A stretch of 64,000 nucleotides of DNA from Saturnia japonica. Lineage: Eukaryota; Arthropoda; Insecta; Lepidoptera; Saturniidae. Under the pieces are notes generated by a model. The model was not told the origin of the DNA. It searched no databases and was given only the letters and a program-made list of their open reading frames with translations. A program made the position numbers and the translations under genes. The stretch spans positions 3,224,001 through 3,288,000 of the forward strand of contig CM065310.1 of NCBI GenBank assembly GCA_033032175.1. The letters run 5' to 3'. The number at the start of each line of letters is the position of its first letter. Position 1 is the stretch's first letter. This document shows positions 11,641 through 24,436 of this stretch, piece after piece.

Positions 11641-13889
11641 AATGACATAATATGTTTAACTGACAGAAAATAGGTATGTTTAGTAAGCAAAAAGAATGGA
11701 GTACCATTTTCCCCTATTATTTTAATCTTTATCACTTCCTTTAGATGTATTAACTCTGTCAAGCATCCCACACTGGTTGCGACGGTTATTTATTTTCCCT
11801 TTACTCGAGAGATTTTCTTTTTTTTATCCATTTAAGGAAGTCTTAGGCGGCTTTCGCATATAATACATTTTTTTCATCTTTAAGCATCCATACATTCCAC
11901 GTTTCCAAGCCATCGGACCTTAAAACATGGTAACATTCAGAGTGATGCTCTGGAAGGAAGACCAAATCAGCCATTCTAAGTATCTCTTGTTCCTTATTTA
12001 CCGTTGCAACTCTAGACATAGATTGAAGATATCGCATTATTAGCATATTCAGCTATTTTTCATATTTCTTCTGACATACTCTTCATTACCCATAAGCTGG
12101 GTCAAATATCATCTTAAGAAATAAGACACCCAAGCCAACCCCGCCTGCATAAGGTGCACCCTGCTGAGTAACGAACGAGGAAATGGCGGTAGCGGGTTGG
12201 AACTTACCATCAAAGACTACCAGCGCCGGCTCTAGCTCTTAATAAAAAGGGGGAAACCCCAAAAAAGAAAATATTGTATTTTGAAAATGATATAAAGTTA
12301 ATATTAACAAAATTCAAAATTCTTCACAAACAATTTAGGTTAAAATAGTAACTTAAAACGTATTCAACAAGAATAAACGTATAAAAAATGATTTATTAAA
12401 ATACTTATTTGTACCTGGAAAATTATTTTGATCTCATCCTAATAAGCTGCTACGCGCCACCGTGCTTTAATTTTATTTTCTTTAATTCAATTTTCATTTT
12501 CATTCGGGGCTGCCCCGCGCTTCACCAAAGACGCCATAAAAAATTTTTTTTCGCTTGAATTGTTTTTTCCCATTTGCCATTTTGGCGCCTAGAACGACCA
12601 CATCTATAGACCAGGGCCACCGCTGGGCACAGCTCTGGTCCCTTTATCGTGCTAATATAAATAAAAAAAAAAACAAGTTACTTAAGGTAAACTGTTACTC
12701 TTTATAATGGCAACCAAAACTCTATTTGATTTATTGCTGGCAGTAACCGCCTTTGCATATCACAGTTACTACTCCATGTAAATAGTTTTTTTTTTGAATA
12801 ATTCTTTTCTATTGAATAAAAGTCAAGACGTCTATCTACATAGGGAAAACTTTCGACGTACAAAAAGGATCTCACTCCTTTTGTAGTATTTGAATTAGGC
12901 AATCCTTTCTGCAGTCACATTATTTCCGCACTAAAAATTAATATAAATAAATTGTGAATTCTTTCGGTGCCCGTAGTTTGATAAGCACTTATTTTTTTTT
13001 TTTTTTTTTCTTATGAATAACTTAGAATTATTGTTTGCCAGTTATGGTGAAAATAGTTTGTTGTTAATCCTACATAACTAATACAAGTATTCAGTATTTG
13101 ACATGACACATTTAAAGGTGCGATTGCCAATCAAATCGATTGTACATGCTGTCAGGTAACCGGCATATTTGATTTAAACGTCATCTATCAGCTCATTTTT
13201 CGTACTACGTTGTTAAGTACATGTCTTAAATGTTTGATAGATATAATTGGAGGGTAGAAGGTAAAGAGGACCATTTTTTAAGTGGTACAAGTTGAAAAAG
13301 TGTCTAGTTGTGAGCAGCAAATTACAATTCAAGAACTAACCATAATGGCGCTGGCGTAGCAAAAGGGAATGATACTTTTTTCATGATTTAATAGTTTTTA
13401 ATGCTGTAAAAACTGTAACAAAATTTTTGAACCATAATGGGTAAAGTTTGTGGAGTGAAAAGTTGTCCATGTGGGCGAAAATTATAACTTAACACGCTAC
13501 CGTGTCGTCACTCTAATTTGACATTTTTTGACAGACACTTTTTTATACAAGAAATGGTACTTCTGTTATGAGATACTCTTAAATAATATATTTATTAGTG
13601 TATCAGATTTTTTTAAAGCCACAGTGATGGTTATCAAACAACATTAATAAATATTGTTTCATTCCCATTCTCACATTGTTTTGTTAATTTTGAGAAATAT
13701 TAATTGATTATGTAAAAATATAGAAATAGTAATCGGTTCTTGCTTATATCTTTCGATTGTAAACAGCTATAATAGATCAGCTAACGTGACTTGTATATTG
13801 GACATGAAATTGAAGATTACAACGTACGTAGCGGTTTAATTAATTTAAAAAATATAATTGCTTTATTGATAAACGTACACGAAATAACA
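11641..13889. other. intergenic, no gene supported
   Basis: Holds a (T)n run near 12990-13010 and some transposon-like fragments. A 67-codon - strand frame at 12046-11843 (contains RMADLVFLPEHHSECYHVL) looks protein-like but is closed upstream by stops and has no partner exons. It could be a remnant of a transposase or gene I do not recognise. Confidence 0.4.
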
Positions 13890-14130
13890 CGTTAAGGTGT
13901 TAAAAAGGAAACAAAAAACCCGACTACAACAAAAACATTTGCCTAAATTATTTTTTCTATTTTTGCTTTTTATTTGGTTTCCACATATCGTACATAAATA
14001 TTATATACCTTATGTCACTTCCACAATAAAGACAAATCTAACGACACCTAGTATGATAAAATCCTTCAAGCCGTTTAGGCTACACGGCGCGCCAAAGAAA
14101 TATACATATAACTTTATTAATCGTATAGAT
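13890..14130 (+). repeat. interspersed repeat family R-F, copy 1
   Basis: Shares blocks with 24935-25100 on the same strand: aaatattatata followed by cttatgtcac, gacaaatctaacgacacct, aagccgtttaggctacac and gcgccaaagaaat. Here the repeat makes a misleading 101-codon open frame. In the second copy the frame is not preserved, so I treat it as noncoding. Confidence 0.55.
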
Positions 14131-15410
14131 AGAGTGAATTCAAATTATATTATTTTAAAATCTCACAACAATTTTTCAGGGCAAATGTATATTCATATTT
14201 AGCGAATAGATAATATAACAAGATCACGGACTAAACGGAAATTACCTAGCAGCGAGACTCATTCAGTTATAATCCTTAGACGACGGAATCTGTGACCGCG
14301 ACACCCGAATAAATTGGGGACCCGATCGCCTCTAGCAAATGTACCAAAAGCAATGGGATTTATACTTCACTGAACTCGCACTTAATTATTATAGTACTAT
14401 CTAGAACTTTATTTAACTAGGGCAAAATTATAAAACTATCATAATTCTAAATCAGCAAAAATTTGCACTTTTACCATTAAAAAAAAACAAATACAAAACT
14501 AAACTGTCTAGGTTTCAAAATATCCACTATTTTCTAATACGTGTAATGGTTAACCCCCTGACTTTTCACAAGAAAAAGCCTTTGCGAAGAAGTTAAGTCA
14601 TTTACAATTTTGTATAATATATTTCATTATAAATTCACAAATTAATTAGCATAAAGTTAAGTATATTTATAAGTAAGCGTATAGAAATAGCTTACATTTT
14701 TCCCTCTCTTTTCAACATATTTTCTATCTATTTTAATCCTGCGTATAAAATATCTCTAGGAAGGAACACAATTACGAAATTAGTAAATAATTTCACTTAA
14801 GTCAGTAAGCAAATAACCTAATCAACAAATGGTGGTAGAGATCTGCAACCGAATGTGTCGCAACCCCCCATGTACATGTTGATAAACTCGTCACATTGAT
14901 ACTCTTTTGGTTTGTCGCGTTTCGGGATCATCCAGCGTTATCGAACTGTCGGGGAATTCACGATGGAATTAACGATCCCTCAGCAGTCGCCGTTATCTTG
15001 TGCTTACTATCAGGCACAGAGCAGTGACCTTATTGAGATACTAAAAAAAACAGTAAATTTAGAAATCAGTACATACTGCGTTACTATAATGAAGTAAACA
15101 GTTTAAAATTATGACGTATTACCTCGGCGAAATACCCCGAATAATAAATTAATTATACTAAAACCAATCAAATGTGAAACTATACCTCTCGGAGACCCTT
15201 TGTGTAACTACACACATTAACCCCCTATAAATTATAAGCGTTCAAGATTCGTTAATAACTTTTGGATATAAATCATTCGATTAAGTTGGGTTGGGTTAAA
15301 AGATTAAGTCAAAGACCTTAACCCATCATCTTCCTTCCATTACAGAACCACGCGGACTGGTTTTGAAAGCCACAGCTGTAACACAGCAGCATTCATGCAA
15401 ATTCATTCAA
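14131..15410. other. intergenic, nothing recognised
   Basis: AT-rich. No gene, RNA or shared repeat is evident. Confidence 0.45.
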
Positions 15411-15690
15411 AGAAGCGATGATGGTTCAGTGGTACCATATACGAACACCGCGTCGATCGACGTGAGTTCAAATCCCTAGAATAACCCTGAGCTTTCGGTG
15501 AAGGAAAACATTGTAATGAAACCATAGTACGGTGGTAGGGCATTTTCTAATGTGCGCAGTTACTAGCTACCACCCTCAAGTAGAAAATTTATCGCCAAGT
15601 ACCTATACGTGTATTTCGTCAACTGTACTTGAGAAGCAGTTCCCCAGTAGCGTGTTACTTAGACCACATCGTCATATAACATCAGGTAAG
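15411..15690 (+). mobile_element. tRNA-derived SINE, family S-A, near full length
   Basis: A-box-like gatggttcagtggtacc, then cgaacaccgcgtcgatcgac, then the B box gagttcaaatccc. The body has ctgagctttcggtgaagg, gaaaccatagtacggtggta and taccaccctcaagtag, and the copy ends at ccacatcgtcatataacatc. This and the reverse copy at 2800-3115 give the most complete view of the family (about 280-315 bp). Confidence 0.7.
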
Positions 15691-15719
15691 ATTGTGGCCA
15701 TAACGCTAAAACCTATCTA

Positions 15720-16055
15720 TCTATACTATAATAAACCATATACTATAATTATAATAAAACGGAAGAGTTTTTTTGTTTGTTTGTTTTAAACACGCTAATC
15801 TTTGGAACTACCAGTCGAATTCGAAAAAATAGTTTTGTATATGATAGCCAGACTCGAGAAATAGTATAAGCTATTTAAGATTAGGCTACAACTCTCGGAT
15901 AGCCTAAAATATTGATTTGTGTTACGTAATTCGGTAGTTGAGGCCCTCCCGAACTGCTTTATTCGCGTGCGCTGGCGTAATCGTTAATGATACGGAAATA
16001 CAATGTGGTACAAAAATATTGGTCCTTAGAATATCTAAAAAAAAGTCAGCGATAG
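15720..16055 (+). mobile_element. Helitron-like element, 3'-truncated copy
   Basis: The 5' end TCTATACTATAATAAA follows an A, as expected for an A|T Helitron target. The body follows the full copy at 26771-27375: tttgtttgtttgttttaaac, ggaactaccagtcgaattc, tatgatagccagactcgag, ggctacaactctcggatagc, gaactgctttattcgcgtgc. Similarity stops near 16055, before the 3' hairpin and CTAG. Confidence 0.6.
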
Positions 16056-16737
16056 TTACTACATTCGCTTCCCGGCAAAAAAGTGTAATAATAAAACAGC
16101 TATTTCGAGAAAACACGACTTTTGTGATTTTTTATCATTTTCTATCTTGATGTATTTCATATGGTATAATATTTTCATCAAAATCATAATATTTTTTAAA
16201 GTAACTTTTAAGAAGCCCTAAAATAGGCATATATTATGGACTCTTTTTTGAAAACATTGTCTATGGTTTATAGAATGATAAACATTTTTCATCATCATTA
16301 GTTTTATTCAAAAAATGGCTCTAATCGTATTTATATAAACAAAAAGAAAACAAAACGAGAAAGTTCTTTTTAATATTTATTTTTTTGGCTAATCTCAATC
16401 AGCTAATTTGGCAGTTGACAATAGTAAATTTAAATTTTAGAACTAAAATAGTAACTTCTTGCTTAAACATTACAATTTCTGACAATGGTAGGTTTTATTA
16501 AAATATTTATAAATTACTCTTAACGTCCTCCTAATGATTTGTTAAATTAACGAGATTTTTAAACATGAAATTGTACCTTTAAAAATTACCTATACAAAAC
16601 CCATAAATAATCTTACCAAAGTATCAAAACTACTTGTACAAGAATTAACATATGAGACATAAAAACGTTCATAAAAATGCGGAATATGATTATTTTGTAA
16701 TAAATCCAGGAGATCTTTTATTTCATTCTCCTTAAGT

Positions 16738-18520
16738 TTCAGTTTGGATCAATACGCGTGCTTGAGTGTGATTTGGTTTAGGTTTTTTTTCGCGTTATAA
16801 AGGTTTCGAAGAACTGATCATCTTTATAAGAGTTTTCGAATAACAACTTCGTAGGATCGTCTAGCAATAATCTGAAAACTTTCAGTTCAGAAATTTTGAA
16901 TAATTTTGCTGTCATAAATCCAATATCCTCGGATAGACGCTTGAACGAATAAAAATCACTACAACACATTTTTGTCACGGTATAGGGGTTGCCTTTTTTC
17001 TTAGCACATTTAATAGCTTCAACGTGACTGGGCATATAAATTGGACCCGATTTCAGTCTTTTTTTGGATTTGCTTTTCTATCGTAGAATGAACAGAATCG
17101 GCTTCATTCTGCGTATGTCCAGTAATAAGGTACTTGTGTGTTATAGACGTAATTTTAGGGAATTTCCACAGCGCAAATAAGTAAATAGAAATAATAAAGC
17201 TGTTCTTGTTCTGACCGCAGCAATTGTCAGAGTAGAAAATTAGATCTAATCCCGGTCCTTCGTAATTAGCCACAGTATTTTCAATAAACTTAAACATACA
17301 GGACCCTACTTCATCAGCCCCACCGTTCGCTTATCCTTCATGCCAATAAAAACAGTTGGTTTTATCATTACCGAGTTGTGACATAGTAAAATTTAAAGTA
17401 TTGAGTTTGGATTTTTAATAAAAAATAAATGTGTTCCCTCGTGGAAGTTGTAGGACAGCCTGTAAATCGTAAATTGCAACAATATTGTTTGAGCCAGAGT
17501 TTGTTTTATCAGCATCTTTCTCCATTGTGGAAAGTTCTTTATCTTCATTATATTTAGGTATTGGATTTCTAAGGCTTTCTTCACAGTAAATTGGGTATTT
17601 TCATATCGTACACAAAATTCGCATCTATCTTTTTTTGGTTTGAAGAAACTGATATTGAATTCACCGTTAAATATTCTTAAATACAAAGTTTCATTAGCTA
17701 AGGCGCGTTATTAGATTCGCACATATTTTTATAATCTCTGTAGAGATCACTGAGGGATTTTCCTTCATCAATATATTCCCTTGATGAGTTTTTTCGGACG
17801 TAATGAGCTTCCATACGCGGTATTGAGTAAATATGATCTCTTACACCCTGTCGAATAGACTCCGTAACTTTTCGATGGTTACTATGCTTGCCCCTCGTGT
17901 CTTGTTTTAAAAAACCGTCTTCAGACTTTTCAATCACAGTTCTGATAATACGATCATTAATGTCTAATGTTGCTTTGAAGAAATTTTTGCATACTCGAAT
18001 AGTTTCTCCATCAACTTCAAAATAAAAACTCTGGTTGACATTTCTAGGCTGAGATTTATTTACCAGTAAATCTGAACGCAGGAATAATCGGTTTCATGTG
18101 CTTATGAATATAATTTCGTTGCAAAGCCAGGTCTCCTAACTACCAATAATTTTTAAATATTTTAGTTCTGGTAGTATCATTTATTATTCGAGTACACTTC
18201 AATTCGCATTTTTCACCGCATGGAGGTTTTAAGCATCTTTCAGGAATATTTTTTCTTGATTTTGAACAAGAAGTGTAGGACTTCCCAGTATTTCTCAGTA
18301 TTTTAGCTTTATTTGATAACCGCTCGTTTACACAAGATTTAGGTTTTTTGCAAGAAATACGAACTGGACTCTTAAATAGCTGAGGATCTTCATTTTCAAG
18401 TATGTTATTTGCTGGGTTACATGGCGGATAAGCAAGCACTGCCTCATAGGATCTACCGCTATTTTTAGGTGAACCGGACTTAGAAGTAGCTCTGCTGCTG
18501 CTACTGGACGAATATTAGTG
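16738..18520 (-). pseudogene. DUF7869-like protein, broken coding copy
   Basis: Five adjacent - strand fragments give consecutive parts of one protein: a Cys-rich segment 18439-18140 (PPCGEKCELKCTRIIND), 17937-17698 (HYVRKNSSREYIDEGKSLSD), 17686-17393 (FNISFFKPKKDRCEFCVRYE), 17297-17019 (FYSDNCCGQNKN, then YLITGHTQNEADSVHS) and 17035-16778 (EAIKCAKKKGNPYTVTKMCC). Their order matches a multi-copy arthropod family with a D-N-C-x-G-Q-N-K-N signature, which I believe Pfam calls DUF7869 (name from memory). The Asp/Asn/His signature suggests a nuclease or transposase-like fold, which is inference. Frame changes between fragments and a stop show the copy is broken. A sixth fragment lies upstream at 19672-19565. 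Confidence 0.65.
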
Positions 18521-19560
18521 ACGCATAGGGCTAGGCGTTATGGTTATGAAATAACATTTATAATTAGTTGTAGGTATAAGTTATTAGGCTTAAGAAATAA
18601 GCAATTACCTTTGAACAATCATTGATTTACAGTTTATAGTTTAAAGATATAGAGTTTAGGTATTTAAAGATAGTAAATGTGTAGTAATAAAGTTTATAAT
18701 TTCGTAAGAATAGTATAGAAACGTACTGAACTTATATTACATTGATATTCTTTGTTTTAAATCAGTTATGTGTAATGTTTGTGATTGTATAAGAATAGTT
18801 AGGCTTATATGTGAATTCTATCGTGATTGTAATGTTTATAATTCATATATAACGTGTTTATAGGCTGTTTTGTGTTGTAATGTTTAATATTTACGAAGTT
18901 TACTAATCCTTAATGTAATATTGTGTGTATTTAGGTAGGTATTAATGTTCTTAATAGATTTGAATAGGGTTTGTAACATTCCAATAAGAATCTTATGAGA
19001 TATTAGCTAATTACGTGAATTGTATGTAACTATAATAATAATGCAGATAGCGATAGCAATAGTGTTTTGTAGAAAAGAGAATAATAATAACAGAATAGTC
19101 GCAACGTGCCACGGCGAAAGTCGTGTTATGACCATATTAGGAAATGTTAGAGTAAGAGTGGAATAGACGCCTTCGTTCCATCGCGCTCCAACACAGGTAT
19201 AAATAAAGGGCTGTTGCGACCAATCGACACAAGAAGGTGTCAAACGCTGAAGACTCAAGAAATCAAGACTGAAGAAAACCTCCGAAGCACTCAATAGTGT
19301 GAGAATAATATTGTATAGCGGCTATTCTATGAAGATTGAATACAGCGACTTGATTTGGCGTCAGAGTGTCATTGTTTCTTCAAGAATCTTCCACCCGCCA
19401 ACGACCCACTCCTCTCCGCTCCCCGTGCTACGTCAGCGCCACGCCTCCGTGTAGGTATCTCACTGCGTGTGTACCTTTGATGTTTCGCTCTGTTCACGCC
19501 TGGTAGGTTCGGGCTTTCGCACACTGGTTTGCATCTCTCTGCTTACCGTAGGGCGCATCG
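18521..19560. mobile_element. insertion splitting the DUF7869-like copy, possibly LTR-derived
   Basis: The coding similarity on either side is interrupted here by about 1 kb of unrelated sequence. It contains a TATA-box-like tataaata at 19198-19205 followed by a stretch resembling a transcribed leader (gcgaccaatcgacacaagaa) and then a GC-rich part, an arrangement like an insect LTR. I could not fix TG...CA ends or a target duplication, so an intron or another insert type remains possible. Confidence 0.3.
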
Positions 19561-19564
19561 TCAT

Positions 19565-19672
19565 TCGGATTGCTCAGGAGCGTCAGTATTTACAGGTTCC
19601 AATAATAATTGATGTCTAACACGCTTTCTTGAAGTGGGACGACCAGAACTACTGTCTGAGCTAAAACTTATA
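19565..19672 (-). pseudogene. upstream fragment of the DUF7869-like protein
   Basis: The - strand reads FSSDSSSGRPTSRKRVRHQL and continues to EPVNTDAPEQSE before a stop. A serine-rich stretch followed by basic residues fits the low-complexity N-terminal region that joins the SSSSSRATSKSGSPKN stretch just upstream of 18439. It is separated from the rest by the 18521-19560 insert. Confidence 0.4.
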
Positions 19673-19689
19673 ATTTTCTTTATTTGATG

Positions 19690-20589
19690 TTTGATTTTTT
19701 CTTAACAAGGGTAAAAATAACTATGTATATACAATTTGAAAACATCAATCCACTAATTGTTCTCGTACCTATACTATACCTGCCTACAATACATATTAAA
19801 TTCAAGAAACTCTAAAAGATTTCTTGTTGGTTATGTTTACCATTAGCCAGTTGTATCAAAAACGCCGCCCGAATGTTGTTATTCATGTTGTCCTGGAAGA
19901 AATATAAAAATACACCGATAGAAAAAGGCTATAATGTATAAGATTAATACTATATTCAAAATTAATATTTCGCCTCAAGCTATAACATTTTTTCATAAAA
20001 ACAGACAGTAAATAGGATATGCCATCTATCGTTAAAAAAGAGTTGAATTTCTTGCAGAAAGAAAGACCCAATACAACGTAAAACTCGAGATAATTATAAT
20101 ATTTTACAACAATAACGTAATTTAATGTGATATGTCTTTATTGCATTAATTTAAACTAGAAAATAGATCAGAAACAGCCGAAAAAGTGTCTCTACCCAGG
20201 CTATGTCTTTTTTCCGTAAGATGTGACCAATTTTACAATGTGTTTTGTTCAAAAAACAGTCATAACACAATTTGTGACATTGTATCAGTAATAATTTTAA
20301 ATATGAACACACGAAACTTACCGTTACAAAGTCACTATACACTTTTCAGGCAACACAACACACGTCCACTGTGTATCAACACAAATGTTGACATGTTGTC
20401 TATGTGTGGCACCATAAAGTAGAGTAATACATAGTAAAGTGACACAGTTCAAGCCGACGAAGTGAGCAAAACTGCTCGTGAAAAAGAGAACTTTGTACCA
20501 TCTAACGGTCACTATGTGCAACATGAAAACGACAATTTTACTGCCGACTAAATGAAAGACCTGCTATAAAATGCTGTAAAAATGTCATG
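19690..20589. other. intergenic, nothing recognised
   Basis: AT-rich sequence. Overlapping open frames on both strands near 20150-20520 have no family resemblance. Confidence 0.4.
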
Positions 20590-20876
20590 TATACTGTGAA
20601 TTTTTTTTGTTGAAAATTAAAATGTGATTCATAAGTATTATTTTTGTACATGGCATATTAATAATTACAAACAAAAGTTAGTTCATATTAAAGACAATTT
20701 TATAAAGTTAAATTTTGCTCTATATAGTGTTTTACTTGGACACATAGTTTAGGAGATAATGAATAATTAAAATAATTTGTACTTGCGGAGAGAATAATTG
20801 TGATTGACTACAAAGGTGCGCTGGCGGCGCGTTGTATATCAGATAAAATTAAGACGGGTGAAACCGTGGGGCACAG
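20590..20876 (+). mobile_element. Helitron-like element, 3' half
   Basis: Matches the 3' half of 26771-27375: ttttgtacatggcatattaa, aagttaaattttgctctata, ggacacatagtttaggagat, aataatttgtacttgcgg, acaaaggtgcgctggcgg. It ends ggtgaaaccgtggggcacag followed by ctaa instead of CTAG. The 5' half is absent. Confidence 0.6.
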
Positions 20877-22204
20877 CTAACAAAGAATTAGCTACAAATT
20901 TCATTCTTATATTTGCCTTACTGTGGAGATGCAGAATCGCCTTTCCGCTCGCTTCGGCAGGTATATTTTCAGGGCGGCACGAAGCTGAAACTTGCTGATG
21001 GAATGGAACAAGAAGGTAAACCCTCATGAGACCACCTATCACGATATCACCCTTAGTGACATACTCTTTGATGACTATAGAATTAATTAAGTATTAGAAC
21101 AATCAATTAATTACTTTTATATGAGTTTCTGGAGAAGTTTGTATCAACTTGTTTGTTCTAACATGAATTTTAGCAACTGATTTAATTCTTATAATGTATT
21201 CACCAGCACGCTGCTACGTCAAGTATCATTTGTCACCGTCACTATGAGCATGCTAATAAGAATACCAGTATTAATAAATTATTAAAATCACTTTTAAAAG
21301 TCCAAGCGACTTACACAGTTTGTGACCCGAATAGTACCGGGGAGAAACTCCACTGAGTTTCATAGATTTAATATTTTATCAAAGAGCTGGTACTGTAATT
21401 CTTTTTAAATCTTGATATCACAGTTCAAAGATAAATGAATCATTGCACTATGCACACAGAAGTCTACTGCACTATTAACCTAGCTCCATAATTCACTTTT
21501 ATTTTAACAAAGATGCATTAAGAAATTAAGAGAAAAGTGCAGGTAAAAGGTAAAAGGAAGGTACTCCATTTCCGAGTCTTGATATTCCATTTTAGTCTTT
21601 GCAACAGTATTTTTACTGGCGAAAACTTCTTCTTCTTACCGTATTTCCCTTAAAACAAGCGACGTAAGGTTGAAAATCGAACTGAGGAAGTTGTCGTATA
21701 CGCAAAATTAAGATTGCATGTCAAACGATTTATTTTCCCAGACCCGGAACGGAATATTTAATATTTGACGTTCACAAACTAAATATTGAATCTTCTCGTC
21801 TTCACCGGGTGATCTTCACAAACTAGTTCAGTGTGGCTTAAGTTTCCGGAATTATTATAAAATATCTCTCTTTAATATTTGTGTAGATCAAAATATTTAT
21901 GGAAAACTTTTTCTGTTCTACTTCTTTCTCAATTAGCTTGGCGAGTTAGAATCTTGTGACATAATATATTGTGTACATTTAAATTCAAAAAGGTGATTTT
22001 ACTGTTACGAAATTATATAAACATTCCTATTCAATTGATTAAAAAATTAACACACAAATCTATGACAGTGGCAGACGTGTAATAATAGCACATTATTATG
22101 TACGTAGTAATATTCGACATTATCAAGTAACCTTATAGAATAATTCTAAAGACTTGCCGAAAATCCTGTAGCAATTTGCATAAGGATTATAACCAAAATT
22201 TATC
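20877..22204. other. intergenic, nothing recognised
   Basis: AT-rich with no gene or RNA signature. Confidence 0.4.
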
Positions 22205-22400
22205 TGCTTTGTTAGATTAGCTAATTAGCTCGTTTTGGAGATTACCCGGAACAGACAGAGAGAAAAAAATATTAAAAATTGTTTTTTTGTTGTTGTTGTA
22301 AGTACCACACATATTTCATATGCATTTAGTAAAAAGCTCTTAGTTGGACATTACAAACAGACACTTCAATTTTATTAATTGTATAGATAACTAGCGGACC
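22205..22400 (+). repeat. interspersed repeat family R-G tail, copy 1
   Basis: Shares ggagattacccggaacagac, then catatgcatttagtaaaaag, acattacaaacagacact and caattttattaattgtatag with 48820-49328, and the last two blocks with 28370-28460. A common 3' terminus with variable 5' extent indicates retroposition. This phrase set is common in Lepidoptera LINE or SINE tails. Confidence 0.6.
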
Positions 22401-22959
22401 CAGCAGATGTTGTATCTTTTTCAGCAGTAACTTTGCCAGTCGCCACCTATCACGATTCTTTTACCTGAAAGCTTTCCCAGGACCTAAGCGAACAAAACAA
22501 AAAATAAATTATGCATATCCATTCTTTGGATTCTGAGTTAGGGTCTTAAACTCATTAAAAATATGTTATAGAAAAAAGGGCTTTCAGTATTTCCTAATTT
22601 AAAAATTATCCGGCAAGTTGTGCAATTTTCCTTTCCATTAAAACCTAATTAGCACTATTACCAACATTTTCGAACATCAAAATATCAAAATCTGTCCAAC
22701 CATTTTTAAGTAATGCGTTTACAAACGAATACCATTTTATTTATCGGTAATACTTCGAAGTACCCATCGATATATCCATAGTATATATAGAATTACCCGA
22801 ACGTACAGTTAGAATTGGAACCGATCCATTCTAATCTATCGTCGCTGACAAACATTTAAGTCGAATTTACTCGAGTGAATTTAATCGACAGTTTGTCTTA
22901 ATTTAGTTCCTTGAGTAAAGTTGATTGTAAAACTTTCCATCTGTCTATACACTTTCTAA
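22401..22959. repeat. old repeat fragment, class unknown
   Basis: Begins actagcggacccagcaga at 22391, a phrase that closes many decayed lepidopteran elements, and later contains aaaatctgtccaaccatttt. No complete boundaries are visible. Confidence 0.35.
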
Positions 22960-23190
22960 TGAGGGTATAAAATTAGTCGTGCATCACGTTTTCCAAAACC
23001 CTCGACATAAAAAGGCGTGTTATAAGTTTAACGTGTGTGTTTGTCTGTGGCGGTTTAACTCACAAAACGGCTGAACCGATTTTGATCTAGTTTCTTTTTG
23101 TTTGAAAGGTGACTTGATCGAGATTGTTGTTAGCTATGATCTAAGAAAATCTGTTCAGCCTTTTGAAGATTATTAGCTCTTTTATAAATA
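22960..23190 (+). repeat. interspersed repeat family R-H, copy 1
   Basis: Shares ataagtttaacgtgtg, ctgaaccgattttgatctag, tttgtttga and gttcttagctatgat-like blocks with 53090-53250 in CCT1 intron 9. Confidence 0.55.
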
Positions 23191-24240
23191 GATGTGAGCA
23201 TTATCAACAGCTCTGTTTGAGTCGAGATTTGGATATTCTTTAATTCCATGATATTATAAAAACCTCGACCTGATGCTGCGGAATCATATGGAATCCGTAG
23301 GATACCTAACTCCTCGACGACTTACAGCAGAGATATCGTGTTTGGGCTCGATGGATTAATAAGTTTAATAATTAAGTTTTTTTATTTGTTTGACTTCACA
23401 CATTGCTAAATAAACTTAATCGAATACAATCAACAATCAATCGACAAATATTGCAAACAAAAAAAAGTAAAACAAAATGTGAGGTTTGGAGTCAGAAAAA
23501 GGTACAATGACCTGAACTACAGATATCCAGACCCTCGTTCTCTTGATTACAAGCTCTTTTCAAGTAATTACATTAAAACATAAAAACAAACACATCAGTA
23601 AATATGAGCTATAGTCAAAACATACTAAAGTTTTGCAAAAATATACCCGAAAAATGAATTACCCAATATATATACAATAACAATTAAGAATATGAGCTTT
23701 TGGTTAAGTCAGTTAGCAGTTGTTGATGAGCATTTCAAGAGTAATCCACACTTTGAGACTTTGCTGAGATTATTAAGAAACAATAGATAATAGATTCTAG
23801 AAAGGTCTCATTTAACAGGATACTTGTGGGGGCGTTTATTAAATTAGTTTTGATCAAGTTACCTAGTTAAGTGATATCAGATTTTAACCTATATAGTCCG
23901 ATGCGACATCCAAAAGCGCTACCTACCACTCAGGCATCGCCGAATTAATTAATATCTTTGAAATTCATACCACGAGAAATATATTACTATAGGGCAATTA
24001 CTATAACTTTATTTATCCTATTGAACTCACATCGATCGACACGGTATCCGTGCACACTACTTCTAAGACATCTGTGAGTCTTAAGTCTCATCCGAAGATT
24101 GGTGAAACATTTTTCACAATCACATCAGTAGTTTCAGAGATTATCTTTTTCCCTTTTTATCTGTTCGTAAGTTACTTTTGTTTAAAATTGCTTTAAACAT
24201 TTTGTTGGGTTTTCTTATTCTTATTTATATAGCAACACGG
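23191..24240. other. intergenic, no gene; SINE remnant near 24020-24100
   Basis: Mostly featureless AT-rich sequence. Around 24020-24100 a short reverse S-A SINE head is visible (gaactcacatcgatcgacac, then ggtatccgtgcacact). Confidence 0.4.
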
Positions 24241-24242
24241 GC

Positions 24243-24436
24243 TCACCCGGGTATGTGACGCGCCTAGCGCCATCTGAGAGTCGTTGAGAAGCCGTTGCGA
24301 CAACTGAATCGCTCGCGCACGCAAATATTCTAAAACACTATAATACTATTATAAAATTGTGCCGTGTGTGGAAAAAACCCACTTCTGGAGCGAAGCCACG
24401 TCCCGGGACACAAGACCCGACTTGCGGCAACCTAAG
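24243..24436 (+). promoter_or_regulatory. CpG-rich block ending in a strong splice donor, candidate noncoding first exon
   Basis: A GC/CpG-rich block (gtgacgcgcctagcgccatc, cactggagcgaagccacg-like) ends cctaag|gtgagtgg, a near-consensus 5' splice site at 24436/24437. No acceptor partner was identified downstream. It may be a 5' UTR exon of a gene continuing elsewhere or a transposon leader. Confidence 0.25.

Noticed and set aside
11843..12046. A 67-codon - strand frame with convincing composition
   Set aside because: An upstream stop and the lack of partner exons or a recognisable family make a gene call unsupported, although it may be a transposon remnant.
13897..14202. A 101-codon + strand open frame
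   Set aside because: It lies in repeat R-F, whose second copy at 24935-25100 does not keep the frame.
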